Shown in pieces: positions 50,133 through 60,586 of a DNA stretch of 64,000 nucleotides (within the stretch, counting starts at the first letter, position 1; every line of letters begins with the position of its first letter). A program made the position numbers and the translations under genes. The DNA is from Musa acuminata AAA Group (taxonomy: Eukaryota; Streptophyta; Magnoliopsida; Zingiberales; Musaceae), in the NCBI RefSeq assembly GCF_036884655.1, contig NC_088356.1, positions 12,552,501 to 12,616,500 of the forward strand, written 5' to 3'. The notes beneath the pieces are model-generated. The model had not been told where the DNA came from and did no database searches. It was given only the letters and a program-made list of their open reading frames with translations.

Positions 50133-51137
50133 TTATCTTTGTTTAAATCGGTCCATCCAAATTCCAATGTCTTCGATAGATGATGCAGGAGCTTGCTCAA
50201 ATGGATGTGTTTCCTCAAAGGGACAGATCAGAGGAGATTGAGTACCCCTAAAGACTGGTGCTTCGGGCTCTGGTTCAGGTTGAGGGGGATCGGTTCTTCT
50301 AGGCATTCTAACCCAATTACCGTTTCTATAAACACATCTCAATTGGTGAAGTAGATTTTTGTTTATTATGCTAAACCTATCTACTTTCATCACTTCTTCG
50401 TCGGGTGCTATTGGAATATCGTAGGCTTTAAGTATTCTAGTGATTATACCACCATATGGAAGCATCATGTCTCTCTTAGATAGTTCTATCATGTTTTGTT
50501 GTATAAGGTATCCAAAACAGATGTTATGTCATTTCATGATCCAATACATGGTTCCTAATTCCATTTGACTTACTTCATCATGATGGTATTGTTTAGGGAG
50601 AATGATGCTAGTTAGGATATGATGAAATACTTTAGTGTTTAGTGGTAGTAGATGTTCACAGCTTTTAGGAACTATCACTAGGTTGGGATTATCGAAAACT
50701 GTTCCTAAGGCTTCAACATATGTTGTCCCAACTATTTCATTGTCCCACGATCCTCTAAAATAAAGTCCTCTATTTTTTATGGGAATGCCTATCATGTCGC
50801 AAATGAATTTATCCGTAATGGAGATGTGTTGTCCTAAGAGATAGGTAGATATTCTTTCTTCTTCATCTACTTGTAGATTGTTGTAAAACAGTCTAACAAG
50901 TCTTGGATAGATGGATTCACTAATTTGTAAAATAGGGAGTAGATCTAGGTTTGCAAACCATTGGATTCTCTCTTAGTCTCTTAGTTCATCTAAATCTATA
51001 TGTTTTCCCTTATTGACACTTCTAAATTCAAAAGAAGAAAAATTTTCAGCATGATATTTTAAATTAAAAAGGGTAAGATCAAAGTCTTCCACTAATCTCC
51101 TCTTCCCTTTGTCCCTTGAGGATCTTCTAGAGCCCAT
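50133..51137 (-). pseudogene. extra ORF, plant-transposon-protein type, two in-frame stops
   Basis: A continuous frame of 335 codons from ATG 51137 (MGSRRSSRDKGKRRLVEDFD) to the stop at 50133-50135. It is broken by TAA at 50973-50975 (codon 55, after DLDELRD) and a stop at 50529-50531 (codon 203, after TMYWIMK). Recognisable stretches include ERISTYLLGQHISITDKFIC, YVEALGTVFDNPNLVIVPKS, HHILTSIILPKQYHHDEVSQ and MIELSKRDMMLPYGG, then a Pro/Glu-rich tail (PPQPEPEPEAP). This is the pattern of the accessory 'putative plant transposon protein' ORF found in many plant retroelements. Its function is not established. A basic N-terminus suggests nucleic-acid or nuclear association (inference). Confidence 0.7.
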
Positions 51138-51344
51138 AACTACTATTATTTAAGAGGATAGTAATGAGCAAGAGTAAATGAATCAAAAACAGAATTTAGA
51201 GGCTTCTTAGAGAATCCCTTAAGTGAGATCTTCAAGAGAAGGAGAGATTGTTGATCTTTTGCTTTGAAATGAGGAGTATTTGGGATGCTAAGAGGGGAGA
51301 AATGGAGGTGGAGAAGCTTTGGAAGAGTAAAGAGGGGAAGGGAG

Positions 51345-51505
51345 TGAGTTGGGGTCGGTTCCACCGTCGGCCCTAGCTTGGTTTAAAAGGGGGCAGGATT
51401 GCGGGCAATTGCACCGCTGGCTGGGGCAGTGCAACCGCTTGCAATAAGTGATAGCCGGAGGTGCTACCTCCAACTAGGGCGGTGCCACCGCCTGCAGGCG
51501 GTGAG
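51345..51505 (-). repeat. palindromic cores upstream of the extra ORF
   Basis: About five cores of the LTR type (GGTTCCACC, AATTGCACCG, AGTGCAACCG, GGTGCTACC, GCGGTGCCACCGC) lie 210-370 bp upstream of the extra ORF start, inside the element. Confidence 0.7.
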
Positions 51506-52018
51506 CACTCGTTTTGACTACTGTGTGATCTGATTTGAATGTTTTTGACTTGAGAAGAATTTGTATTTGGAGCAGTCAACTTTACTGACGTTTACGTAAG
51601 AATTTTTATTTTAAGATGAGAAATTTTGCACGATCAAGATAGATCTAGTGACGCGCATACTCTACTTCAAATGTCGTACGTATGTTTATGATAGATTATC
51701 CAAGTTGGTAAGCTTTGTAAGTCCATGACAAACTTTGCTTACAAGACGTAAGTTCATGATATAGTTGGATTCAAATAAGTCAATTTGATGGATTTGGAAA
51801 TCCAGAGGATATATGAAGGGAGAATCATGGGTTTCCAATTCTGAGGGATCAAATAGGATTGTATCTGCATTGCTCTTATAATTTTAATTTTCTAATCCTC
51901 TTTTTGTTATTTAGGCTAGGGAGCATCGCGTGTTCTTTTTGGATCTCGAGTTATGAATATCGAGTATCCAAAGAGCAAGATATTATTTCATGCTCCCAGC
52001 TTGGGATGGTTTACGTCT

Positions 52019-53601
52019 TTACGAGACAGGATAATTTTTAGGTACCCATTTACTTTTGGGTGCCTCAAAAACTGATCTACATCGTTTATCATGTTGCATA
52101 GAGTTTATCATAGTTCCTTTAGGAACCCAAATTAATTTGTTCGGACTAATTTTCTTGAATGGATAATAATGCATTTTGTGTCCATGTTTGCAACAAAAGT
52201 TGCATTTGCTTTGGTGTCGAACATGTAGGATGGGGCCTTTTATGAAGGTGGTTGGATTTTGATGAGGATTTCTCACAAATTAGATTCCACTTCTTTTGGG
52301 AACGTGACCCTTGTTTGTAAGGATCATGTTCAAAGACTTGCTACCAACCTCGAATTTCTTCAAGGTGTCCTTAAGTAGCAAGTTTTCCTTTTGGATAGTT
52401 TCTAGATCATGACATTTTATACAAGAACCTAAACTATCATGATATTTAGTTTTTAACTTATCGAAATTACAAGTAAGACTATCATGCTCCTTTTTTAGTA
52501 ATTTATATTTTCTACTAATAATCTTGCATTCATCAAATAAGTCATGGAAGGCATTTAATAACTCATCAAATGATAAATCTGCATCAATTAAATTTGTTAC
52601 CTTCTCTCCGATGGCCATTTAGGCGTAATGAGCAACTTGCCGGTGTTGGACTCCTCTTCTTCGGATGTGCTCGAGTCATCCCACGTTGCTTTGAGCGCCT
52701 TCTTCTTTGATGTTCTCTTCTTGGCTTGGGGACAATCACTTTTGTAGTGTCCCGGCTTTTTGCATTCGTAGCAAATAACTTGGTCCTTTTTGGGTTCAAG
52801 TTTATTTTTTGTATCATTTTTAAACTTGTTTCTCTTAATGAATTTTTTGAATTTCCTTATTAGAAGTGCCAAGTCATCGTCACAGTCCTCATCACTTGAG
52901 TTTTCTCTCAAGTGATCATCTGAAGTTCTAAGTGTCATATCCTTCCTGTTCTTTGGAAGGATGTCTTCTTGCTCTGCATGAGCCTTGCATGTCATTTCAT
53001 ACGTCATTAATGACCCGATTAGTTCTTCAAGAGGGAAGTTGTTTAAATCTTTAGCCTCTTGAATAGCAGTGACTTTAGGGTCCCAACTCTTAGGAAGGGA
53101 TCTTAGAATCTTATTTACTAGCTCAAAATCCAAAAAACTTTTGTCGAGTCCTTTTAGACCATTGACGACATCCGTGAAACGGGTGTATATGTCGCCAATA
53201 GTCTCGCTCAGTTTCATTCAGAAAAGTTTGAAAGAGTGTATCAGAAGATTTATTTTTGACTCTTTCACTCTACTTGTGCCTTCGTGAGTCACTTCAAGTG
53301 TATGCCAAATATCAAACGCGATTTCACAAACCGAAACACGATTAAACTCATTTTTATCAAGCGCACAAAATAAGACATTCATAGCCTTTGCATTAAGAGC
53401 GAAAGTCTTCTTCTCCAATTCATTCCAATCGATCATTGGAAGAGAAGACTTCGAAAATCCATTTTCGACAAGATTCCAAAGTTCAAAATCCATTGAAATA
53501 AGGAAGATCCTCATTCGGGTCTTCCAATAGGTGTAGTCTGTCCCATTGAACATGGGTGGACGTGTAATAGAATGACCCTCTTGGTTTCCGGCGTATGCCA
53601 T
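52019..53601 (-). pseudogene. gag: SIRE-like gag, broken
   Basis: The start ATG at 53601 lies about 40 bp downstream of the primer site and gives MAYAGNQEGHSITRPPMFNG. UBN2-type gag follows (YTYWKTRMRIFLISMDFELW, then EELIGSLMTYEMT), with a CCHC knuckle (CYECKKPGHYKSDC) and a second Cys/His cluster near the end (CNFCCKHGHKMHYYPFKK). Damage: TGA at 53218-53220 (between SFKLF and MKLSE), a one-base frameshift near 52620 (A-run before MAIGEK) and a stop at 52280-52282. It ends at 52019 where a protease would normally follow. It would assemble capsid if intact. Confidence 0.9.
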
Positions 53602-53651
53602 CTCTCTTGGGTTTTAATCCGTTTGAGAGTGAACCCTGCTCTGATACCAAT

Positions 53652-55022
53652 TGTTAGGATCAAGAGCACTAAGAGGGGGGGGGGTGAATTAGTGCAGCGA
53701 AAAACTTTCGATGATTAAAACTGCGTTCATACGATAAGAGTGATTTCGTTAGAAAATCTGATTCGTAAATCACTTTAACTTGTGATCAAGCAAGATGCAG
53801 TTAAAGCAAGTCTATGAAGGCAGTTTGTAGTTGTGATGGAAATTAGAATGTAAGCGTAAACTGAAATATGATGTTCGTACGATAAAACTGATTTACGTCT
53901 AAATGCCGATTCCGAAAATACTAAACTTTGAAACACGATCGTAAAAGCGCAGAAGGCAGTAAGCTATTGAGGAGGTTTGCAGTAAAGATAATATGCTCAA
54001 AGTAAATGCAAACCGAGATTTAGAGTGGTTCGGTCAATCTTGACCTACATCCACTTCTGGCTTCCTCCACCGATGAGGTCACCGACGTCCACTATAAGCC
54101 TTCCTTCAATAGGCGAAGGCCAACCACCCTTTTACAGTTTCACTCCTTTTGACGGGCTTAGGAGACAACCCTTACAGAAATTTCTCTCCTCTCTTGAAAG
54201 ATCAAAACTTGAAAGAAAAGAGGGAGGAGAACTTCTAACTCATACAACACTTTTGAGCTCTAAAAATCACAGAGTAAGATCAGGATTTCGGTGGTTTTTG
54301 GGTGCCCTTTCATTGCTGAAAGGGTGGGGTATTTATAGGCCCCAACCCAGTTTGAATTCCGAGCTTAAAACTGTCAATTCCCGGAATTCCGGGGTCTGGC
54401 GGTTGCACCGCCTGACTGCGGCTGTTGCACCGCCTAGCAGAGCTCGAAGACTGAGACTCTGGGTGGTGCCACCTCCTGTCAGAGGCGGTTGCACCACCCA
54501 GCCAGAGCTCGAAGACTGAGTCTTAAGCGGTGCCACCTCTGGCTAAGTAATCTGGGTCCGAATGGGTTGATCCATTCGGCCTAATTTAGGTCTATCAAGG
54601 GCCCAATTGTCCCAAGATTAAGTTAATGGGATCACCTCCCATTTCTAACTTAATCATCGTGCTAACTACGAATTTCTTAAGGCATTTACTACAACTTGCT
54701 CCGGTGCGTCAATCGCTTCTTCCGACGAACTTCCGGTGAACATCTGACGAACCTTCGACGATGCTCCGACGGACTTCCGGCAAACTCCTGGACTTGCGAT
54801 GATCCACTTGGCGAGTTTCGACGAGCTTCTTTGGCAAGCTCCTGGACTTCTCGGATTTGTTCTCGCAGAACCTCCGACGACCGTCCGGACTTCCGTCGAA
54901 CTCTCGAACTCACAACGTGATCATAGTCTTGACTCCGGCGTAACTTCTGCTGCATGTCTTACTTTCATCGTAGTTAATCCTGCACACTTATCTCAACATT
55001 CATCAAAATCTGAGATTCAACA
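53652..55022 (-). repeat. 5' LTR of nested SIRE-like element
   Basis: 1371 bp, 188 bp shorter than its partner. Minus-strand TATA at 54330-54337. About five palindromic cores lie at 54399-54541, against ten in the partner, which accounts for most of the length difference. Confidence 0.92.
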
Positions 55023-55414
55023 GGTTTCATATGAAAAAGTTCAAAATCATACATTAAAAGATTGATCATCGAATCTTTTACTCTACTTGTGCCTTCGTGT
55101 ATGACTTCTAATGTGTGCCAAATCTCGAAAGTCATTTCACAGGTAGAAACCCGATTAAACTCTTTTTTGTTTAAGGCACAAAATAAGGCATTCATAGCCT
55201 TTACATTTAGAGAAAATGTCTTCTTCTCCAAATCATTCCAATAATTCATTAGAAGAGAAGACATTCGAAAACCATTTTCAATAATATTCCATAAATTTAA
55301 ATCAAATGAAAGCAAGAAAACTCTCATTCGAGTTTTTCAATAAGTGTAGTCCATCCCATTGAAAAAGGAAGGACGAATGAGAGAATGACCCTCTTGAAAG
55401 CCGAAAAGAACCAT
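55023..55414 (-). pseudogene. gag: gag, upstream part (older element)
   Basis: It starts at the ATG 55414 (MVLFGFQEGHSLIRPSFFNG). An in-frame TGA follows YTY where the sister gag has Trp. It then runs through RVFLLSFDLNLWNIIENGF and KAMNALFCALNKKEFNRVST to DFELFHMK, where the nested element is inserted. Confidence 0.85.
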
Positions 55415-55464
55415 TTCTCTTGGGTATTAAACCAACTGAGAAATAATGAGCCTTTGATACCAAT

Positions 55465-57112
55465 TGTTAGGATCAAGAGTCGGCACTAAGAGGGAGGGTG
55501 AATTAGTGCAACGGTGAAAATTACATCTTCAAAAAACCTTCGTACGATAAAAGCTGATTTCGATGTAGAAAATCGATTTTGGAAACTTAATTTTGAAATA
55601 CGTTCGTAAATGAATTAAAGGCAGTAAGTAATTGAAGAGGTTTGCAATTAAAGTAAATTGCTCAAGACATAAACGCAAACCAGATTTTAGAGTGGTTCAG
55701 TCAACGTGACCTACATCCACTTTTGGCTTCCTCCTCCGACGAGGTCATCGGCATCCACTAGAGGCCTTCCTTCAATAGGTGAAGGCCAATCACCTTTTAC
55801 ACCCCTCTTCTCCTTTTATCGGGTTTAGAAGATAACCCTTACAAGCACTTATTCTCCTCTCTAAACAGAAATCTAAGTTTAAGCTAGAGGAGGGAATACA
55901 CTTATGATCGTAGTGGCATTTTCTCTCTTTTAATCTCTCTGTACTTGTGTGCTTTAACTAGGGATGAGAGGGGTATTTATAGGCTTTAAGTTGATTCAAA
56001 CTTGGAGCTTAAAACTTTCCCATCTCGGGTTCTCCGGGCACGAGCGGTACCACCGGCTGCGCTGGGTGGTACCACCGCCCAGTGTTAGTCGACACTGACA
56101 TTGTCCTAGGCGGTACCACCATCCAGGTCTGGTGGTACCATCACTTGGGGGGTAGTGCTGGGCGATATCACCACTCAGACTGGCGGTACCACCGCCTAGC
56201 ACCCTACCAGTGGTGGTACAATCGCCCAGACTAGCGGTACCACCGCCTAACACAGTCTCGAAGATTATGCCACGACGGTGAGACTTCTTGGGGCACTATT
56301 TGGGCCTCTTATTGGGCCCAACACGGTTCTTACATAGGCCTAGCTCGCCCCTAATTGGGTTGGCCCAAATCCAAGCCCAATTACGTGCTAACTATGAAAT
56401 CCTAAGATATTTGTTAAGCTAAACAAGTCCCTATGTCTATTCTTCTAGCGAGCTTCTGGCGATCTTCTAGCGAACTTCCAACGATCTCTAGGCAAAGTTC
56501 CGGCGGACTCCTGGCAGCTCCTGGACTTCACGACGATCTTTTTGGTGAGTTCTGACGAGCTTCTTTGGCAAGCTATGAGACTTCTTGGTTGGTTCCGCCA
56601 GAACTTCCGACGAACGTCCGGACTTCTAACGAACTCTCAAACTTGCAACGAAATCGCTTCTTTGACTCCGGGACTTCATTTTGCTTCATGCCTTACTATC
56701 GTAGTTAATCCTGCACATGTAAAACATACTTCGATCTAGACAATTAATACTAAGTATTAATCAAGTTGTCCGGCATGTCATTAGTCCATCGACGCTTCGT
56801 CCGATTCTTCGGCGCATCGTTCTCTCTTACAGCCTATTGCCCAATCGGCCAGTTGACTCTGCAACTCCGATATCCTTGGCGCAATATCCGCTCTTCTTGG
56901 CCCGATGCCCGAATCTACGACCCGAAGCCTTCTGTCGATATGTCGACCGATCTATTGGTCCGACGTCCAATCTTCTAACATGTTTTCCTCCGGCACAACA
57001 TGATTCTTCTTGCTTTAATTATCTCATCTTGATCCAAATATCCTGCGTCACTCAAAACATAGATTAAAACAAAAACATTTATCGATTGGTTTTATCATCA
57101 AAATCTGAGATT

Positions 57113-57117
<5 letters not shown>
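55465..57117 (-). repeat. 5' LTR of older SIRE-like element
   Basis: 1653 bp. Minus-strand TATA at 55974-55981. About eight palindromic GGTACCACC-type cores lie at 56044-56250, against four in its partner at 42823-44330. The end GATTCAATA has lost the canonical CA and runs into a TA microsatellite. Confidence 0.88.

Positions 57118-57168
<51 letters not shown>
57116..57168. repeat. (TA)n microsatellite
   Basis: Pure TA dinucleotides at the right edge of the older SIRE-like element. Confidence 0.97.
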
Positions 57169-57172
<4 letters not shown>

Positions 57173-58026
57173 GAAAATGGATGATTTTTGTATTACGTAA
57201 ATACCACCGTAATGATATCAAAACTCCAAATAATATAAATATCGTTAAAAATAATGAATATATTTCTACAAAATAGTAATTATAATGTTAATGTAATTTT
57301 TCGATAAAAACCGACCAAACTATTTCGAAGGCTGGGTTTTGCAATCCATGCCCAGCAGTACTTGCTTGCTCTCTCTCTCTCTCTCTCTCCGCCCCTGTGA
57401 TGAGAGTGGACTTTCAACAGGGTAAGTTCCTCGTCTCCTGCTGCCTCCTGTGTTCTGTTCCCCCACCCTTTCTTCTCCGATGACCTTCTCTTCATCTTCT
57501 ATACGATGGATGCATCACAATCATTTTGAGCGAGTTTGGTCCTTTCTTCTTTCTTCTTGTACAAACCAGCCTGTTTAATTAACTAATACTCGATCATATT
57601 CGTCTAAATTTTCTTTCTTTGTATCGGCGTTAATTGTCCATACGGGGCCTCTCGTGTGAAATCAGCTTCTTCTCTGACCAATTATTTAATTATTTACTTG
57701 ATCATATTCGTCTTTCCATGACGGGCTTGTATTTAGTATTACTATATATGTATGGTTAAGGGCTTTCCATATCAACCCCATTATTCGATGTTAGAAAGAT
57801 ACGATTAATGGAATAGGCTACTTATAAGGTCGAATCGAATCGAATTGAATGATCGATAGTTTTGGAAAGAATAATGGAATATACTCGGTAATACATATGG
57901 CAAATCTTACATGTGGTTCGTTCCCCCTTATTTATATACGTATAATTTTGGTAGGAAAAATAATAGAATAAAATCGACATATATGTGGCAAGTATTACAG
58001 CTACTGACCCGCGTCTTGTTCTCCAT
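57169..58026. other. intergenic upstream of the inhibitor gene
   Basis: A (CT)n run lies near 57370-57390 in a GC-richer patch (57330-57480). No protein family is recognised. Confidence 0.4.
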
Positions 58027-58032
58027 TATATA
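58027..58032 (+). promoter_or_regulatory. TATA box of the inhibitor-like gene
   Basis: TATATA (in CATTATATACACC), 77 bp upstream of the ATG. This puts the transcription start near 58060 and gives a leader of about 50 nt. Confidence 0.6.
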
Positions 58033-58109
58033 CACCATATCTTGGAAGGGACGAGGACTCAAGAGGCCACCACGCCGCACCAGAGCAGAGCAGAGCACAA
58101 CAGAAGGAG

Positions 58110-58610
58110 ATGAAGGCATCGTCGTTTCTCTCGCTCCTCCTCCTCCTCTGCTTCTCCTTCCAAATCATCTCGTCGGCTGTGGTGGATGATATTTGTGGCT
58201 TCGTCGGAGATTCCTACGTCGACAGGGAATTCTGCCTCAAGACTCTCTCGTCCGACCCCAGGAGCAAGACGGCCGACGCCGACGGCCTGGCCGTCATCTC
58301 AGTGGAAATCGCCGTCGCCAAGGCCGCGGAAGTCAAAACACGCATCGAGGCGCAGCTGAAGGGGGCGGCCGATGGTTACGAGAAGGACCGAGCCCAAGCC
58401 GCTCTGCAAATCTTCTCCAACGTCGTCTCCACCTTCGAGTGGTCGGTGAAGTCGTTGAAGTCCAAGTTCCGCTCCGGTCCCCTGTCGTTGCTGACCGTCG
58501 GCCAGGACGTTGTGGTCACTATTGATCAATTGGTCGATATGGGTAAACTGGGCAACGACTTCCAACTGCTTGGATCTCTTGCCGCCGCCATTGTCCGCCA
58601 TCTGCATTAA
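58110..58610 (+). CDS. invertase/pectin methylesterase inhibitor-like secreted protein
   Basis: Intronless, 166 aa. The start ATG at 58110 begins a signal peptide (about residues 1-23, with the hydrophobic core FLSLLLLLCFSFQII), so the product is secreted or vacuolar. The family N-terminal hairpin follows, with Cys29 and Cys42 (ICGFVGDSYVDREFC), then LKTLSSDPRSKTADADGLAV, the pattern of Pla a 1-like invertase inhibitors, and a four-helix bundle region to the C-terminus (LGSLAAAIVRHLH). These proteins bind and block cell-wall or vacuolar invertase or pectin methylesterase. There is no further cysteine after residue 42, so the second conserved disulfide of the family is absent. The target enzyme cannot be told from sequence. 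High GC in the coding region is typical of monocots. A TATA box and an AATAAA signal flank it suitably. Confidence 0.88.
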   Translation: MKASSFLSLLLLLCFSFQIISSAVVDDICGFVGDSYVDREFCLKTLSSDPRSKTADADGLAVISVEIAVAKAAEVKTRIEAQLKGAADGYEKDRAQAALQIFSNVVSTFEWSVKSLKSKFRSGPLSLLTVGQDVVVTIDQLVDMGKLGNDFQLLGSLAAAIVRHLH

Positions 58611-58654
58611 GCTACTGCTTTCTCGTCCGCTCGACTTGTTCCCGCTGTGCTGCG

Positions 58655-58660
58655 AATAAA
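58655..58660 (+). terminator. polyadenylation signal of the inhibitor-like gene
   Basis: AATAAA 45 bp after the stop codon. Confidence 0.6.
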
Positions 58661-59386
58661 CACTCCTCGTCCTGATGTGGTAGTAATTACTCTGCCTCGG
58701 TGCTCGGTGTTAATGGTTACAGTATAATGTGAATCATAACTAGAGGCCTCGATGGACGTGGTATGATAGTAATAAAAAATAAATATATATCTGATAATTC
58801 CCTTTTATCATGCAGACTACCATACGTTGTTGCTTAGATTGATTGCACACTATCAGGCTCCAAAGGAAGATATATCCATCGTGAGATGCAAATCACAAAT
58901 TAACAGATGAATAGGCAGGCTATCGGAAACAAGTTTGGAGGTCATACAATAGTCAAATCTAATTAGAAAAGCATAACAAGATGAGACCCCTTATTTTGCT
59001 TTACAGTTTTTTGTTTCTTCCATCGTATATGTGGGAAACATAGTCGTTAAGCCCCTTTATTTTTCCTTCCTCTCAAATAAAGCTTTGGTTCAAGTCGAGT
59101 GATTTGGTATAGCGGCCACATAAAGTTAAACTAGTCCCAACCGATTCAACTCGGTCTGAATCAACTCGTTTGTTTCTGATGCATATCGATCCATCTGTGG
59201 CAAGGATGAATCGATGGCCACTAATCGAATAACCCCGACCTATCTTAACATGTCTAATGATCAATTCTATTCTATTCTATACATGTGCTATTTAAGATTT
59301 CCCTCCCACCGGATATTCCGGTAAGAAAGTAAAAAGCTCACGATGATAATACAATATTTCGATAAGAAGAAATAACTTATTTTTAA

Positions 59387-59840
59387 TTGAGTTAAGATCC
59401 ATTTTAGTTATTTATGTCTAAAATAATTTTTATATTTTTAAAATTATAATATATAGGTTTATCATGTCACGTCTAAGTTAACAAACATTAGAGTCTATTT
59501 ACGATATTTTTAAAAATATAACATATAGGTCCATCATATCAAGTCTGAGTTAACAAACATTAGAGTCTATTTACATAACATGTTGATTTATAATAAATTA
59601 TTAATATAATGATATATGTAATTTAGGATTAAGGTCCATGTTAGCCCATGCGATTTTGGCTATGAACTTTTAAGCCCTTATAGTTTACTCGTATCTAAAA
59701 TAACTCATATATTTTTTTAAAAATATAATATATAAGCCTCTCATTAAGTTTGAGTTAATAAATATTACAGTTTTCTTATATGATTTGTTGACTCACAATG
59801 AACTATTAATATAATAACACGTATAATTTAAGTTTTTAAA
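59387..59840 (+). repeat. three tandem, diverged copies of an AT-rich repeat
   Basis: Blocks with GAGTTAACAAACATTAGAGT, TATTTTTAAAAATATA and AATAAATTATTAATATAATG recur at about 59387-59500, 59500-59625 and 59630-59840. One copy lies inverted at 31108-31320. Confidence 0.65.
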
Positions 59841-60389
59841 AAAAACTGAGACATTCATCAATGGCGGGAGGAGGCATCGTCGTGGAAGTGACCATTAGCA
59901 ACAATATTGAGTTTTTGTTACTTAGCAAGGCATCGTATGCATGCAGCTTCTCCCACGTTGACTACGAACTTAGGAGCATCCGTGCATAGCACCGTGACAT
60001 TGCCAGTCACCGTGCATGGCACCTGCTCCAATCTCGACGAGTACTACCATGCCTCATAAGCTACCTCCCTTACGAAGCACGACATCATAAAAACGGAGAG
60101 CAAGCAGAAAGAGTGACTGAGCTGGTCCATGTAGCCATCCCACACCTGCTCACTCTCCTCGACTAGCTTGTCGAGAAAGAGGAAGCGATGAAGGCCATAG
60201 TGTCGTATGAAGACAAAGAGATAAAGGTAAGAGAGATCAGAGGTAAAAGTGAGGGAGAGTTAGACCATCACATCGTAGGTGCAACGGGTGGGGGCATATG
60301 AGGGGACGAAGTAGGAGACGATAGTGACAAAGATGCTAAGGAGGAGGAAAAGGGACTAGAAGACCATTGCATGCTTAGTATCGAACTAG

Positions 60390-60585
60390 TCGATGCGCAT
60401 CCACCTAAGGCAGGATTGGAAGCTCTTGAGCTTGATGCATCCTTCTCAAGGTAGGCATCAAAATATACCTGATGTGCCCTTCATGAGCGAAGCATCGATA
60501 TAGGCTCAATGCGTCCTATTCGGGTTAAGCATCAAAGCATGCTCGATGCACTTTGCTCGAGTAAAGTATCAAAGGTTGCTCGTGC
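60390..60585 (+). repeat. about 50-bp degenerate tandem repeat around GATGC/GCATC
   Basis: Units with GCATCAAA(A/G) and a (T/C)GATGC(A/G) word recur about four times, for example near 60455, 60488, 60532 and 60565. Confidence 0.5.
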
Positions 60586-60586
60586 T

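Larger units (their letters stand above)
46923..55022 (-). mobile_element. 8.1-kb SIRE-like LTR retrotransposon nested in gag of the older one
   Basis: LTRs 53652-55022 (5' in sense) and 46923-48481 (3'). A perfect 5-bp target duplication GGTTT lies at 46918-46922 and 55023-55027. The primer site ATTGGTATCAGAG (minus strand) lies at about 53639-53651, and the purine tract AAAAAGGGGGAGAT (minus strand) at 48482-48495. Internal content in sense order: gag (53601 to 52019), a leader with palindromic cores, an extra ORF (51137 to 50133) and AT-rich DNA. No protease, integrase or reverse transcriptase is recognisable, so it is a non-autonomous derivative. Confidence 0.93.
42823..57117 (-). mobile_element. 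older SIRE-like LTR retrotransposon derivative, split by a nested relative
   Basis: 3' LTR 42823-44330 and 5' LTR 55465-57117 (minus-strand sense) are closer to each other than to the LTRs of the nested element. The primer site (ATTGGTATCAAAGG on the minus strand) lies at about 55451-55464. The gag starts at 55414, is interrupted at 46923-55022 and continues at 46922-46488. No protease, integrase or reverse transcriptase is visible. Both ends lie in TA/TG microsatellite, so a target duplication cannot be judged. Without the nested insert the element is about 6.2 kb. Confidence 0.85.
58661..60586. other. intergenic with dispersed repeats
   Basis: No gene is recognised. Repeats are listed separately. 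Two Met codons near 59860 open short frames without family signature. Confidence 0.4.
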
